From: an uncultured Oscillospiraceae bacterium
GTDB taxonomy: Bacteria > Bacillota > Clostridia > Oscillospirales > Oscillospiraceae
Direction of reading: 5' to 3'
Length of the DNA stretch: 60,421 nt
Assembly: GCA_948616425.1 (NCBI GenBank)
Contig: CAPGBJ010000016.1
Location: 1 to 60,421, forward strand
The translations under genes and the position numbers were made by a program. The stretch's first letter is position 1. Each line of letters starts with the position of its first letter. This document shows positions 1 to 7,547 of this stretch, piece by piece. Under the pieces are notes generated by a model. That model was not told the origin of the DNA, made no database searches, and saw only the letters and a list, made by a program, of their open reading frames with translations.

Positions 1-473
1 CCAGCGGGGAGGTTGAAGAATCTCATCATGTAGAAGTTTTTGCCGTCAACAGAATAATGGAAAGCAAAAGATTTTCCGCTTCTGCACACTTGCAGCCATA
101 CATCATTGCCGTCAATGTTGCACCCGTTCGCATCGTCCGATTCTCCGTTCCGCGCAATCACACTCACGACGGCATGTGTTCCAAAATCGGTCATTTCAAA
201 ACAGGCTTTTGCCCAATTTCGCATATCTTGCATCACCATGATGGAGGCCGAGTCGTATGTATCCTTGAAGTCGTGGGCAACCTTTACCCGCATTACAAAA
301 TCGCCCGCAATTTCCGTATAGTAAAATGGGGCATTACATAAAGATTCCGGGGTAATTCCCTCATCCCCGATTGCGCCATTGTTAAAGAAAAAGTCGCTCT
401 GTGCCGGAGCAATCATTTCTATTTTATTGTTTTCCTCTTTCATCTGCCCCTCATTGAGCCATTTGAAGTCCAT
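1..473 (-). CDS. DUF1349 domain protein, C-terminal part missing at window edge
   Basis: The reverse strand is open from an ATG at 473 to the left edge, giving about 157 residues without a stop. An AAGGAG ribosome site lies 8 bases before the ATG. The protein begins MDFKWLNEG and contains a stretch on being exposed to changing matrix (FVMRVKV, SASIMVMQD, WLQVCRSG) that fits the DUF1349 family, concanavalin-like beta-sandwich proteins of about 190 residues sometimes annotated as regulation of enolase. The family's biochemical role is not established. The missing end lies outside the window. It is transcribed away from the sirtuin gene, with 132 bases of plain AT-rich spacer between them. The family call rests on motif memory. 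Confidence 0.7.
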   Translation of the reverse strand, partial: MDFKWLNEGQMKEENNKIEMIAPAQSDFFFNNGAIGDEGITPESLCNAPFYYTEIAGDFVMRVKVAHDFKDTYDSASIMVMQDMRNWAKACFEMTDFGTHAVVSVIARNGESDDANGCNIDGNDVWLQVCRSGKSFAFHYSVDGKNFYMMRFFNLPA

Positions 474-605
474 ACCAAAATTCTCCTTATTTAAGATAGG
501 TATTTGAGCTGTAAATTTCAGCTTACGGAATCATTATAGACCCACAGAAATGTATGTCAACTACGCACATGATGGTAAGATACTCACTTATAAGAAAGTA
601 CCCCC

Positions 606-1478
606 CTATTCACAGACCTCTTTCAGAAAATCACCTATATCAACTCCAACGCAGACAGATCGACTCGATATTTCCCTTGGTGCAAATGCCTCTTGGAAGT
701 TGATGCAGGCATAGAAAGCATTGGTGTTGTTGTGAGTATATTTCCAAAACGGATACTTGATAATGATCGGCGTATTACGCCCCACACCCAGTTCCAGGAA
801 AACTACTCGCATCCCTTCGTAACGCCGCAAAAAATCCTGATAACGGCCTTGGGCATGATACCATCCCTCGTCCTGCACAAAGGTATCATCCGCCCGGAGG
901 TTCATGGTTATGGGCTTGCCGCAGATAGGACAGCGGGGAATAAGCTCTGTCGGCACTTTCATATCCTGCTGCTCCGTGAACATCCGGCGCACAATTTCCT
1001 CATTGTCATAGGTGCGCTGATGGCAAGGCTCCGAACATTGCCACAGGCCATAATCCCCTTGGGTGTAGAACAGCCGCTTCTTATCAAAGCCTGCAAGCTG
1101 GAATTGATGATCTACATTGGTTGTCAGCACAAAATAGTCCTTACCTGCTACCAAATTCAGCAAATCATCATAGACCGGCTTTGGAGCGCGTTCGTAGCGG
1201 TTTACCATGATGTGACGGCTCCACCACGCCCAATATTCCTCCAACGATGCGAACGGATAGAAGCCCCCGGAGTACATATCCTGGATGCCATACTTATCAG
1301 CAAAATCCTTGAAATATGTTTCAAACCGTTCGCCGGAATAGGTCAACCCTGCCGAGGTGGACAGCCCAGCCCCAGCGCCGATCACCACCGCGTCAGCACC
1401 ATCAATGGCCTGTTTCAGCCGTTCAATCTGCTTTGAGTATGCGGCGGTAGATTTGGGCATCAATATCCTTGAAAACAT
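606..1478 (-). CDS. Class M sirtuin (SirTM-type NAD-dependent protein ADP-ribosyltransferase)
   Basis: The 290-residue protein has the sirtuin NAD-binding loop GAGAGLSTSAG at residues 34-44, the TTNVDHQF motif near 119-126, and a zinc site formed by Cys148, Cys152, Cys183 and Cys186. The position that holds the catalytic His in ordinary deacylating sirtuins reads YTQGDYG, so His is replaced by Gln, as expected for class M sirtuins. In staphylococci and streptococci these ADP-ribosylate a lipoylated GcvH-like carrier in the oxidative stress response. The start at 1478 follows AGGTGA; a second possible start at 1460 follows AAGG. The gene overlaps the upstream macrodomain gene by 56 bases, so the two are translationally coupled. 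No GcvH-L or lipoate ligase gene is adjacent, so the target here is unknown. Confidence 0.85.
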   Translation of the reverse strand: MFSRILMPKSTAAYSKQIERLKQAIDGADAVVIGAGAGLSTSAGLTYSGERFETYFKDFADKYGIQDMYSGGFYPFASLEEYWAWWSRHIMVNRYERAPKPVYDDLLNLVAGKDYFVLTTNVDHQFQLAGFDKKRLFYTQGDYGLWQCSEPCHQRTYDNEEIVRRMFTEQQDMKVPTELIPRCPICGKPITMNLRADDTFVQDEGWYHAQGRYQDFLRRYEGMRVVFLELGVGRNTPIIIKYPFWKYTHNNTNAFYACINFQEAFAPREISSRSVCVGVDIGDFLKEVCE

Positions 1479-2214
1479 TGAAAATCACCTTCTTGATGGA
1501 CGTATCCTGCCGGAGAAAATCTGTAACGGTTCTGACCGCAATTTCAGCGGCCTCCTGGTTGGGAAAGTGAAATTCCCCAGTGGAGATGCAGCAGAACGCA
1601 ATACTCTCCAATCCATGCTCCGCTGCCAGTTCCAGGCAGGAGCGGTAGCAGGAGGCAAGTTCCTCCCGGTCCCTGGCGGTCACACGACCTTGGACAATAG
1701 GGCCGACTGTGTGCAGAACATACCGGGCAGGGAGGTTGTAGCCTTTTGTCAGCTTGGCCCGGCCATTGGGTTCCGGGTGGCCCTGGGCCTGCATGATTTG
1801 ACTGCACTCATCCCGAAGCTGGAGGCCCGCCGCCGAATGGATAGCGTTGTCAATGCAGCCGTGGCAGGGACAGAAACAGCCCAGCAGGGCGGAATTGTCA
1901 GCATCCATGATTGCATCCACTTTTAACCGGGTAATGTCCCCTTTCCAGACGGCAATTCTCGGATGGCTGTTGACGGCAGGCAGCGCAGTTCCATCGACAA
2001 CGCCCTTGCTGTCCCGTTCGGCGGACAGGAGATCGTCCTGCATGGCAAGAAATTCCCGTTTCAGCGGCATGGGCGGTCGGACATTCATCAGACTGCGGAG
2101 CAACCGCCGCTGGCTGGCCGCATCCTGGGGAAATTTCTGCGCCTGCGGCTGGTATTCGGGCATCTCTGTCAGCAGCATTGCGTTGAGTTGTCGTATTTGT
2201 TCCAGATGTTCCAT
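1423..2214 (-). CDS. Zinc-type macrodomain protein (protein ADP-ribose hydrolase)
   Basis: The 263-residue protein has an N-terminal helical extension of about 85 residues and then a macrodomain: IAVWKGDITRLKVDAI, the segment LLGCFCPCHGCIDNAIHSAAG positions with Cys and His residues expected to bind zinc, and the phosphate loop CISTGEFHFP. Such Zn-macrodomains remove ADP-ribose placed by the partner class M sirtuin, and the gene directly overlaps that sirtuin, which supports a reversible modification pair. One oddity is that the ADP-ribose-binding motif usually written VNAAN reads MDADN here, so the first Asn is Asp while the last is kept. This may alter activity and is raised as a finding. 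It is the first gene of the pair. Confidence 0.85.
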   Translation of the reverse strand: MEHLEQIRQLNAMLLTEMPEYQPQAQKFPQDAASQRRLLRSLMNVRPPMPLKREFLAMQDDLLSAERDSKGVVDGTALPAVNSHPRIAVWKGDITRLKVDAIMDADNSALLGCFCPCHGCIDNAIHSAAGLQLRDECSQIMQAQGHPEPNGRAKLTKGYNLPARYVLHTVGPIVQGRVTARDREELASCYRSCLELAAEHGLESIAFCCISTGEFHFPNQEAAEIAVRTVTDFLRQDTSIKKVIFNVFKDIDAQIYRRILKAD

Positions 2215-2291
2215 AAGCGGTTCTCCCCGGTTCCTGATTTTAAGTTATAGGCCGTCCCGCATCACACGGGACGGCCCTGTGCTGTTCCGGT

Positions 2292-2921
2292 TTACTTGCG
2301 CACTACGGAAATGCGCTCCTGGATGTGGCTCCTGCCCACGATCTCATTCACCATGGCGATGGCGTAGTCGGCGTAGCTGATGACGCTCTCGCCCTTGCTG
2401 TTCAGGGTCAGTTCTTCGCCGCCCAGGATGTATTCCCCGGTACGCTCACCCTCCGCCTGGAAATCCCCGGCAGGGCTGATATACGTCCACTTGACATCCT
2501 TGCGCTGGCGCAGCTCGCCCAGGGCCTTGGCCATGGCGGCGGCCAGGGGTTTGAACATCTCCGGGAAGTCCGGGCCGTCGGACACGGTGGCGGTATGCTC
2601 GGGGTTGACATACAGGCTCCCGGCCCCTCCTACCACCAGCAGGCGGGTATCCGTGCCGCTGAGGGTGTCGCACAGGTGCTTCAGCGTGGTGCTGTGCTGC
2701 TCCAGCGTCTCCGGCGTCCAGGCGCCAAACGCATCCACCACCGCGTCAAAGCCCTTGAGGTCAGCGGCGGTCAGGTCAAACAGGTCTTTTGCGATCACCT
2801 TGCCGGCGGCGGACTTGTTCTCCCCGCGCACCACGGCGGTAACATCCAGGTTGCGATCCATGGCCTCCTTGACAATCAGACGGCCAGCCTTTCCATTGGC
2901 GCAGATAACAGCGATTTTCAT
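2292..2921 (-). CDS. NAD(P)-binding atypical SDR / NmrA-type oxidoreductase
   Basis: The 209-residue protein starts MKIAVICANGKAGRLIVKEA, a Rossmann fold whose glycine motif reads CANGKAG. It continues with VDAFGAWTPE and a VVGGAGSLY strand, typical of the extended atypical short-chain dehydrogenases (YhfK/NmrA type). The substrate cannot be told. I chose the ATG at 2921 because GGAGG sits 7 bases before it; the in-frame ATG at 2936 overlaps that ribosome site and is probably not used. It is divergent from an HxlR regulator 291 bases away, a common pairing in which HxlR proteins sense electrophiles or redox stress and control the oxidoreductase. Confidence 0.85.
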   Translation of the reverse strand: MKIAVICANGKAGRLIVKEAMDRNLDVTAVVRGENKSAAGKVIAKDLFDLTAADLKGFDAVVDAFGAWTPETLEQHSTTLKHLCDTLSGTDTRLLVVGGAGSLYVNPEHTATVSDGPDFPEMFKPLAAAMAKALGELRQRKDVKWTYISPAGDFQAEGERTGEYILGGEELTLNSKGESVISYADYAIAMVNEIVGRSHIQERISVVRK

Positions 2922-3139
2922 GTTGCGTACCTCCATAGATTTTGATTTTTGTTTTGAACGCTGGGGTGTTTCCCTTCGTTGTCTGTATCATAGCAGACCT
3001 TTTGAGGGCTGTGAAGTACGCACAATATTGTGGCATAGGCACCCGGAGGTAACGATTGGACAGTTACCGCGAGGAAACGATTGTGCGGTTTCAAGGGATT
3101 CCGGCTTTTTTGCCGGGAGAAAAAATTCTTTCTTTCACC

Positions 3140-3169
3140 TTGACCCCGACGGGGGAGATACAGTAAAAT
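3140..3169 (+). promoter_or_regulatory. Candidate promoter for the HxlR gene
   Basis: TTGACC at 3140-3145 and TAAAAT at 3164-3169 are separated by 18 bases and lie 44 bases before the start codon. The divergent gene faces the other way, so a binding site controlling both genes would be expected in 2922-3212. Confidence 0.5.
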
Positions 3170-3212
3170 AGAGCTATACAGCATTTTAGAAACTAACAGA
3201 TGGGAGGATACG

Positions 3213-3539
3213 ATGATGGAGGCCAAAACTTTACCCGCCTGCCCCGTAGAAACAACGCTGACGCTTATCAGCGACAAGTGGAAGGTGCTTATTATCCGGG
3301 ATTTGCTGCCGGGAACAAAACGGTTTGGGGAATTGAAAAAATCCATCGGCAACGTAAGCCAAAAGGTACTGACTTCCCAGCTTCGGCAAATGGAGGAAAG
3401 CGGCCTGCTGATCAGGACGGTCTTTCCAGAGGTTCCGCCGCGAGTGGAGTACACTTTAACGGAGCTAGGCCAGAGTTTGAAGCCGGTTTTGGATGCAATG
3501 TGGAATTGGGGTGAAGAATATAAAGCTAAAAACGCCTAA
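3213..3539 (+). CDS. HxlR family transcriptional regulator
   Basis: The 108-residue protein is a single winged-helix domain. It shows the HxlR layout: CPVETTLTLISDKWKVLIIRDL near the N-terminus, then RFGELKKSIGNVSQKVLTSQ for the recognition helix and RVEYTLTELGQSLKPVLDAM for the wing and dimer helix. A Cys at residue 10 is in the usual redox-sensing position of this family. The ATG at 3213 follows GGGAGG by 5 bases. It probably controls the divergent oxidoreductase. It is the last apparently intact ordinary gene before the mobile region. Confidence 0.9.
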   Translation: MMEAKTLPACPVETTLTLISDKWKVLIIRDLLPGTKRFGELKKSIGNVSQKVLTSQLRQMEESGLLIRTVFPEVPPRVEYTLTELGQSLKPVLDAMWNWGEEYKAKNA

Positions 3540-3584
3540 AGTATATTCAAAAGAGATTGCCTACACTAATTTTTTAGTTTTGTA

Positions 3585-3617
3585 CATAAATGCGTCTCAC
3601 GGTGAGACGCATTTATG
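3585..3617. repeat. Palindrome copy 1 (16-bp arms)
   Basis: The arms CATAAATGCGTCTCAC and GTGAGACGCATTTATG are perfect complements around one central base. The core AATGCGTCTCAC-N-GTGAGACGCATT recurs at 4223-4247 and 6003-6027, so it is a dispersed repeat of this mobile element and not a lone terminator. Confidence 0.85.
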
Positions 3618-3704
3618 AGAATGTCTGGACGCATGAGCGTCTGCCACCCCCGGTAGCAATAACCTCCGCACGTTCCGGGAAACGCTGACGCTACCCATAA
3701 CAGA

Positions 3705-3726
3705 AAAACCGGCGCAAGCCGGTTTT
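3705..3726 (-). terminator. Hairpin, probable terminator behind mobC
   Basis: AAAACCGGC and GCCGGTTTT pair across a GCAA loop. On the reverse strand the stem is followed by T-rich sequence, as in an intrinsic terminator, and it lies downstream of the mobC stop. Confidence 0.45.
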
Positions 3727-3874
3727 GGGGTATGCCCCCCTTAACCACCAAAAGCACCGGCGGCCTTTGGCTGTCAAGGCCCGCGCCGGACGCTTGCGCC
3801 CGGCGCGGCTCGCCTTGGCCTTGACGGACAAAGGGCGGTGGTGTAAAATCTGTTCCACCGAGGGGGCATACCCC
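3727..3874. repeat. 148-nt nested inverted repeat, possible transfer origin or structured RNA
   Basis: The outer arms GGGGTATGCCCCC (3727-3739) and GGGGGCATACCCC (3862-3874) are perfect complements. Inside them GTCAAGGC (3773-3780) pairs with GCCTTGAC (3818-3825), and CCGCGCCGG (3781-3789) with CCGGCGCGG (3800-3808), leaving a small loop. The whole stretch could form one long cruciform or RNA rod. It begins 22 bases downstream of mobC, so a role as oriT or as a mobilisation-associated structure is plausible. No nick site was proven. Confidence 0.5.
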
Positions 3875-3895
3875 GGATATTGCTGCTTTATCATG

Positions 3896-4204
3896 TTACA
3901 GCGTCTCTTTCACCAGACGCCACGCCTGCCGGATGAGCATGGCGGCTTCTGCAAGCTCTGCTTTGTTGATGCTTTTGGTGGCATTGGCCCAATATACAAT
4001 CTGATTCAAATTGTTGCCAATAGCCGACAACTCCCGCAACAGGTCGGCATAGGTGTCGGGCGGTTTGGGCTGAATGTTCACGCCCATAACGCTGTGCCGG
4101 ATCAGGGCGCTGGCATTGAGGCCGGACAAAGTGCATTGTTTCAGCAGGTGCTTATGCTCTGTATCATCCAGCCATAAGCCGATAAAATGTTCGCGTTTTC
4201 GCAT
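3896..4204 (-). CDS. mobC: MobC-type relaxosome accessory protein
   Basis: The 102-residue protein starts MRKREHFIGLWLDDTEH and carries the MobC helices (LSGLNASALIRHSVMG, LRELSAIGNNLNQIVYWAN). MobC proteins bind the transfer origin and help the relaxase melt the nick site. AAGGAG precedes the ATG at 4204 by 6 bases; an earlier in-frame ATG at 4246 falls inside palindrome copy 2 and is unlikely to be used. No relaxase gene follows: after the stop come the nested inverted repeat and palindrome copy 1, so the mobilisation module is incomplete and would need a relaxase from elsewhere. Confidence 0.85.
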   Translation of the reverse strand: MRKREHFIGLWLDDTEHKHLLKQCTLSGLNASALIRHSVMGVNIQPKPPDTYADLLRELSAIGNNLNQIVYWANATKSINKAELAEAAMLIRQAWRLVKETL

Positions 4205-4222
4205 GGCAGTCTCCTTTTTCGT

Positions 4223-4247
4223 AATGCGTCTCATGGTGAGACGCATT
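4223..4247. repeat. Palindrome copy 2, just upstream of mobC
   Basis: AATGCGTCTCA and TGAGACGCATT pair around a 3-base centre. It sits 19 bases before the mobC start, where an operator or relaxosome binding site would be expected. Confidence 0.8.
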
Positions 4248-4289
4248 TTTCATAGGCTAGGGGTTTTAAGGGGGCTGCGCCCCCTAACA

Positions 4290-4601
4290 AGGGTCGTTTG
4301 TGTTTAACAAATGACATACTTGCTTGTACAATATAACTACCGCATAGGCGGTATCAGAAAAGGGTTGAACCCGGCCAGACAATCGGGTACTCTGAATAAA
4401 AAGCGGGATGAAACTGCAAATCATGCTTGCTGAGTTTCCATGTCCTATGGAATTACTTATGGCCTAGACCGAGCATTCATCCTACAAAGAGTTCTTTATT
4501 TGGTTGGTTGGGTTCAGCCCGTCTGATTACCCGCGTCACAAACAAGCTTACTGCCTTTGTAGGAATGAAAAAGATTCCCGCGAAATTAGGAGGGATCACC
4601 C
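4290..4601 (+). ncRNA. Non-coding leader of the IS110 element, candidate bridge RNA region
   Basis: About 310 bases before the transposase carry no gene but contain paired segments. GGGTTGAACCC near 4364 is nearly complementary to GGGTTCAGCCC near 4510, and CCTACAAAG (4481-4489) pairs perfectly with CTTTGTAGG (4555-4563). IS110-subgroup elements are known to encode a bridge RNA in a long non-coding end beside the recombinase, which base-pairs with target and donor DNA. Calling this region a bridge RNA is inference from position and folding. Its limits are approximate. A GGGGGC/GCCCCC hairpin at 4269-4285 lies just outside. Confidence 0.45.
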
Positions 4602-5885
4602 ATGAAAGAAGCACCGGTCGCAGGATTTGACATCAGCAAGAGCTCAAGCGATATATGCGTGCTGGCCCCCGGCAACGAGGTGGTCTGGCGCTCAAAAATG
4701 GCACATACCTCGCAGTCAATGGCCCAGGTGGCACGCCGTCTGACTGATATTGGCGTACAATACGGCGCTGCGCCGGTCATCATCATGGAAGCCACCGGCC
4801 ACTACCATCGGATCGTCCTTCAATTTATGAAAAACGAGGGGTTTGACGTAGTCGTAGTCAATCCGATCCAGAGCGGCGCGTTAAAAAATATCAGTATCCG
4901 AAAAGTGAAAAATGACCGGGTGGACGCCTACAGGATTGCCCTGCTTTACCGCCTGAAGGCTGCCAAAAGGACAAATCTGCCTACAGATTTGATAGCCGAT
5001 CTGCGTTCCCTCTGCCGCCAGCACTACGACCTCACCCAAGACCTGATTGCTTACCGCAGCAGGCTGCACGCCCAACTGGACCAGTGCTTTCCCGGTTTTG
5101 CGGGAGTTTTCTCGTCCCTTGTAAATCTGTCCGCCTTGAGCGTTCTGGAGCGCTTTCCGCTGCCTTCCTTGATCCTGTCCGCCTCAGACCAGGACATTGA
5201 GGGCGCGATCCTTTCTGTTGTCACCAGGAAGTCCGCTTACTTGCAGAAAAAGATTCACGCGTTAAGGCAAGCCGCGCGAAATGCCCTGCCCATTGCCATA
5301 TCCACCCCTTCCTGTGCGGTTATCATGAAAAACCTTGTATCTATGTTGCAAATCCTCAAAAAATCTATCCGTGAAGTCGATTTGCAGATCCGCGCCCTGA
5401 TACGCTCGGACGCAGGCCTGCGCACAGACGCCGAATTGCTCAAGAGCATCCCCGGCATCGCTGATTATGCGGCGGCTGTTATCCTCTCTGAAATCGGTTC
5501 AGTTTCTTCTTTCCAATCCGCGAAACAGTTGGTAGCTTTCTGCGGCCTCGACCCCACAGAACGGCAGTCCGGCCAATTCACTGGCACGCGTAGCAAAATA
5601 TCCAAGCGCGGATCAAAGTATTTGCGGTGCATTTTGAATATGTCCGCCCACATTTCTATCCAGCCTGGATGTAAAGGGACCTACGCAAACCCGGTGCTTG
5701 CTGAATACTTCCAGCGCAAGCGGCAATCGAAGCCCTACAAATCCGCGCTGTGCGCCGTCATGCACAAAATAGTCAACATTATTTTCGCTGTTCTCCGGGA
5801 CCAAAAGCCGTTTGAGCTACGTTCCCCCGAATTGCATTGCCAAATTATGAGGGACCGAGCCGCTAAACTCTCTCTTGCCGCCTAA
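4602..5885 (+). CDS. IS110 family transposase (DEDD recombinase)
   Basis: The 427-residue protein opens with the RuvC-like DEDD domain (VAGFDISKSSSDICVLAPG, IIMEATGHYHRIV, KNDRVDAYRIALL) and ends with the helix-hairpin-helix and Tnp serine domain (LLKSIPGIADYAAAVILSEI, LVAFCGLDPTERQSG, ISKRGSKYLRCIL). Acidic residues for all four DEDD positions appear present and the reading frame is whole, so the element may be active. AGGAGG precedes the ATG at 4602. It lies on the opposite strand to the surrounding mobC and repA genes and its 3' end overlaps the truncated repA frame, which suggests that its insertion or a linked deletion broke repA. Confidence 0.92.
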   Translation: MKEAPVAGFDISKSSSDICVLAPGNEVVWRSKMAHTSQSMAQVARRLTDIGVQYGAAPVIIMEATGHYHRIVLQFMKNEGFDVVVVNPIQSGALKNISIRKVKNDRVDAYRIALLYRLKAAKRTNLPTDLIADLRSLCRQHYDLTQDLIAYRSRLHAQLDQCFPGFAGVFSSLVNLSALSVLERFPLPSLILSASDQDIEGAILSVVTRKSAYLQKKIHALRQAARNALPIAISTPSCAVIMKNLVSMLQILKKSIREVDLQIRALIRSDAGLRTDAELLKSIPGIADYAAAVILSEIGSVSSFQSAKQLVAFCGLDPTERQSGQFTGTRSKISKRGSKYLRCILNMSAHISIQPGCKGTYANPVLAEYFQRKRQSKPYKSALCAVMHKIVNIIFAVLRDQKPFELRSPELHCQIMRDRAAKLSLAA

Positions 5886-5914
5886 TTTCCTCTTGACAAA
5901 TGCTTAGTTGGTCT

Positions 5915-5946
5915 CGGACAGCACCGCCTTTCGGCGGCGCTGTCCG
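5915..5946. repeat. Strong hairpin after the IS110 transposase
   Basis: CGGACAGCACCGCC and GGCGGCGCTGTCCG pair with one A-C mismatch around a TTTC loop. No T-run follows on either strand, so a role as element end structure is as likely as termination. Confidence 0.5.
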
Positions 5947-6002
5947 CTGTAGTGCTGCTGGGTAGATGATTCCTTTTTTAACGGCGCTTTTTTCACAAAA
6001 GT

Positions 6003-6027
6003 AATGCGTCTCACCGTGAGACACATT
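6003..6027. repeat. Palindrome copy 3, inside the broken repA end
   Basis: AATGCGTCTCAC and GTGAGACACATT pair around one base with a single mismatch. It marks the place where the repA frame loses similarity to its family. Confidence 0.75.
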
Positions 6028-6865
6028 TCCCCAACATCGTGCTGAACAGTGGAAGGACTGTAAATGCTCATAACACATACTATTTTCTCTGGGTTCCTCT
6101 CTTAACTCGTATCTATCCATCACCGTTTGTTTTGTGCTGGGGGTAGGGGGATAGATGGATTGATTAGTATGGATAAAATCAGTTTGGTTTTTATCAGTAT
6201 AATTTGGGTTTGCTCTTGAAACCTCAAGACGTCGATTTTCCCGACGCCTTGAAGTCGATTTTTCCGACCTCTGGACGTCGGAAAAATCAGCCGGTGAAGT
6301 AGGCGTGGCAGGGCCTTGGCCGGGTGCCTCTGTATTTTCCTGCACAGTAATCCGCTTGACAAAAATCCTGTCTGGCTTGCCCTGACCCTGTTTGACGCGC
6401 TCAATCAGGCCGATGCCCTTGCTGGTGTCCAGTTCTGCCAATAACCGCATGGCCTTGTTTCGCCCGCAGCCTATGGCTTTGCAAACCTCGTTTACAGTGA
6501 AGTAAATATAAACCCGCCCGGTGTTGTCGCGCCAGCCATTTTTTGCGGACAGGCTCATGCGGTTTAGCAGCATACCATATAACAACTTGGCATCTGCGGA
6601 CAGGGGCTTAAAGCGGGGATGGGTGATAAGCTGGCGGGGGATGCGGAAGTGTGAAAACCGTATTTCTTCATCGCCGCAATAATAGTCTGATAAAGTTACG
6701 CTCGGCATCGATTGCTCTCCTTTCCAAGAATGAAAAAAGCACGATTGACGTTGATTGTCAAATCGTGCTTTTTTCTGCCTGTTTGATTTTGTCACAAAGG
6801 TTCCTATTTTCGGCAACTGCCTTATTATATGTTGTTTTTGGTCTTGTCCTTTATGCGTACTGACC

Positions 6866-7126
6866 TTATGTGAAGAAAATCAATTTACATACAGCAGAGA
6901 AGCGGGGTATTTCACCATCCGCACCCCGCTTGGACGGTGGCGGATTCATTTGAAGTGCAATCCTATCGCTGTGGATCATATCAACCTGACCACAACGCCT
7001 GATAACCCTTTGCTCTATCATCGCCAGCCCCGGCTTTTCCTCTCACTGGCCGACACCTTTGCCTATATCAAGCGCCATGACCGGAAGTTGCTGGACCTGA
7101 AACGGCAGCCATTAGAGGCGACCTGA
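6866..7126 (+). pseudogene. Small mobile-element protein remnant, 5' end missing
   Basis: The frame encodes about 86 residues with a protein-like composition (REAGYFTIRTPLGRWRIH, HINLTTTPDNPLLYHRQPRL, SLADTFAYIKRHD). I do not recognise a function; similar short proteins occur in Firmicutes integrative elements as far as I recall. No start codon with a ribosome site lies in frame, and the frame ends in DNA that overlaps the recombinase relic on the other strand. It looks like the surviving 3' part of a gene cut by rearrangement. Confidence 0.35.
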
Positions 7127-7427
7127 CAATTTCCGTCCTGTCCATTGAATATGGCGCCTCAATCTGAGTCCGTTTGCCGCTGGACTCGTCCGGAGTGTAG
7201 ATGATGATCTGCTTGACGAACTCGTTCACGATGATGGTTATCTGCTCCGGGATGTCCACATACTTCTCCATCAGGGCGAGGAACTGGTCAACATTGTCCT
7301 CCGTTTCCTCACGGGTCGAAACCAAGTCCTCAAAACCGGTGACCTCGTTGTTGAGCGCCGCCTGCTCCGCCTCGTAGCCCTCCAGCATCTTCTGGTAACG
7401 CTCCTGGCTAAGATTGCCGAGTATCAT
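7068..7427 (-). pseudogene. Serine recombinase relic, C-terminal DUF4368-type fragment
   Basis: The 119 residues include LSQERYQKMLEGYEAEQAAL, a coiled-coil segment, then LALMEKYVDIPEQITIIVNE and FVKQIIIYTPDESSGKRTQ. These match the C-terminal end of TndX/TnpX-like large serine recombinases. The catalytic and DNA-binding domains are absent, a stop lies just upstream in frame, and the last 25 residues read off into unrelated sequence. It borders the hsdR side of the restriction-modification operon, and a second relic borders the hsdM side. Confidence 0.75.
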
Positions 7428-7470
7428 GTCCTCAGAGAGCTTTTGTCAAGGGTAAATTTCTCTTAAATGC

Positions 7471-7534
7471 AAATTCTGCTATCATCAAGTACCGCTTCTA
7501 TAAAACCATTGGCAGTTTGATAATAGCAGAATTT
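7471..7534 (-). terminator. Long inverted repeat after hsdR, possible terminator
   Basis: AAATTCTGCTATCATCAA (7471-7488) and TTGATAATAGCAGAATTT (7517-7534) pair over 18 bases with one mismatch and a 28-base loop. It lies 13 bases past the hsdR stop. Confidence 0.5.
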
Positions 7535-7547
7535 ATAAAATGTCCAT

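Larger units (their letters stand above)
4290..5960 (+). mobile_element. IS110-type insertion element (approximate limits)
   Basis: It comprises the non-coding leader and the transposase gene. IS110 elements lack the terminal inverted repeats of DDE elements, so the ends cannot be fixed by eye. The left limit is set after the GGGGGC hairpin at 4269-4285 and the right limit beyond the hairpin at 5915-5946. Confidence 0.55.
5863..6708 (-). pseudogene. repA: Replication initiator protein A (RepA_N), C-terminally truncated
   Basis: From the ATG at 6708, 6 bases behind AAAGGAG, the protein begins MPSVTLSDYYCGDEEIRFSH and continues with FRIPRQLITHPRFKPLSADA, LLYGMLLNRMSLS and EVCKAIGCGRNKAMRLLAEL, the winged-helix RepA_N domain used by plasmids and integrative elements. 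Normal family members continue after the MDRYELRE segment (about residue 197) with a further domain of roughly 100 residues. Here the frame runs instead into palindrome copy 3 and the IS110 end, and stops inside the transposase gene. Initiator function is therefore doubtful. It is divergent from a small remnant at 6866. Confidence 0.8.
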
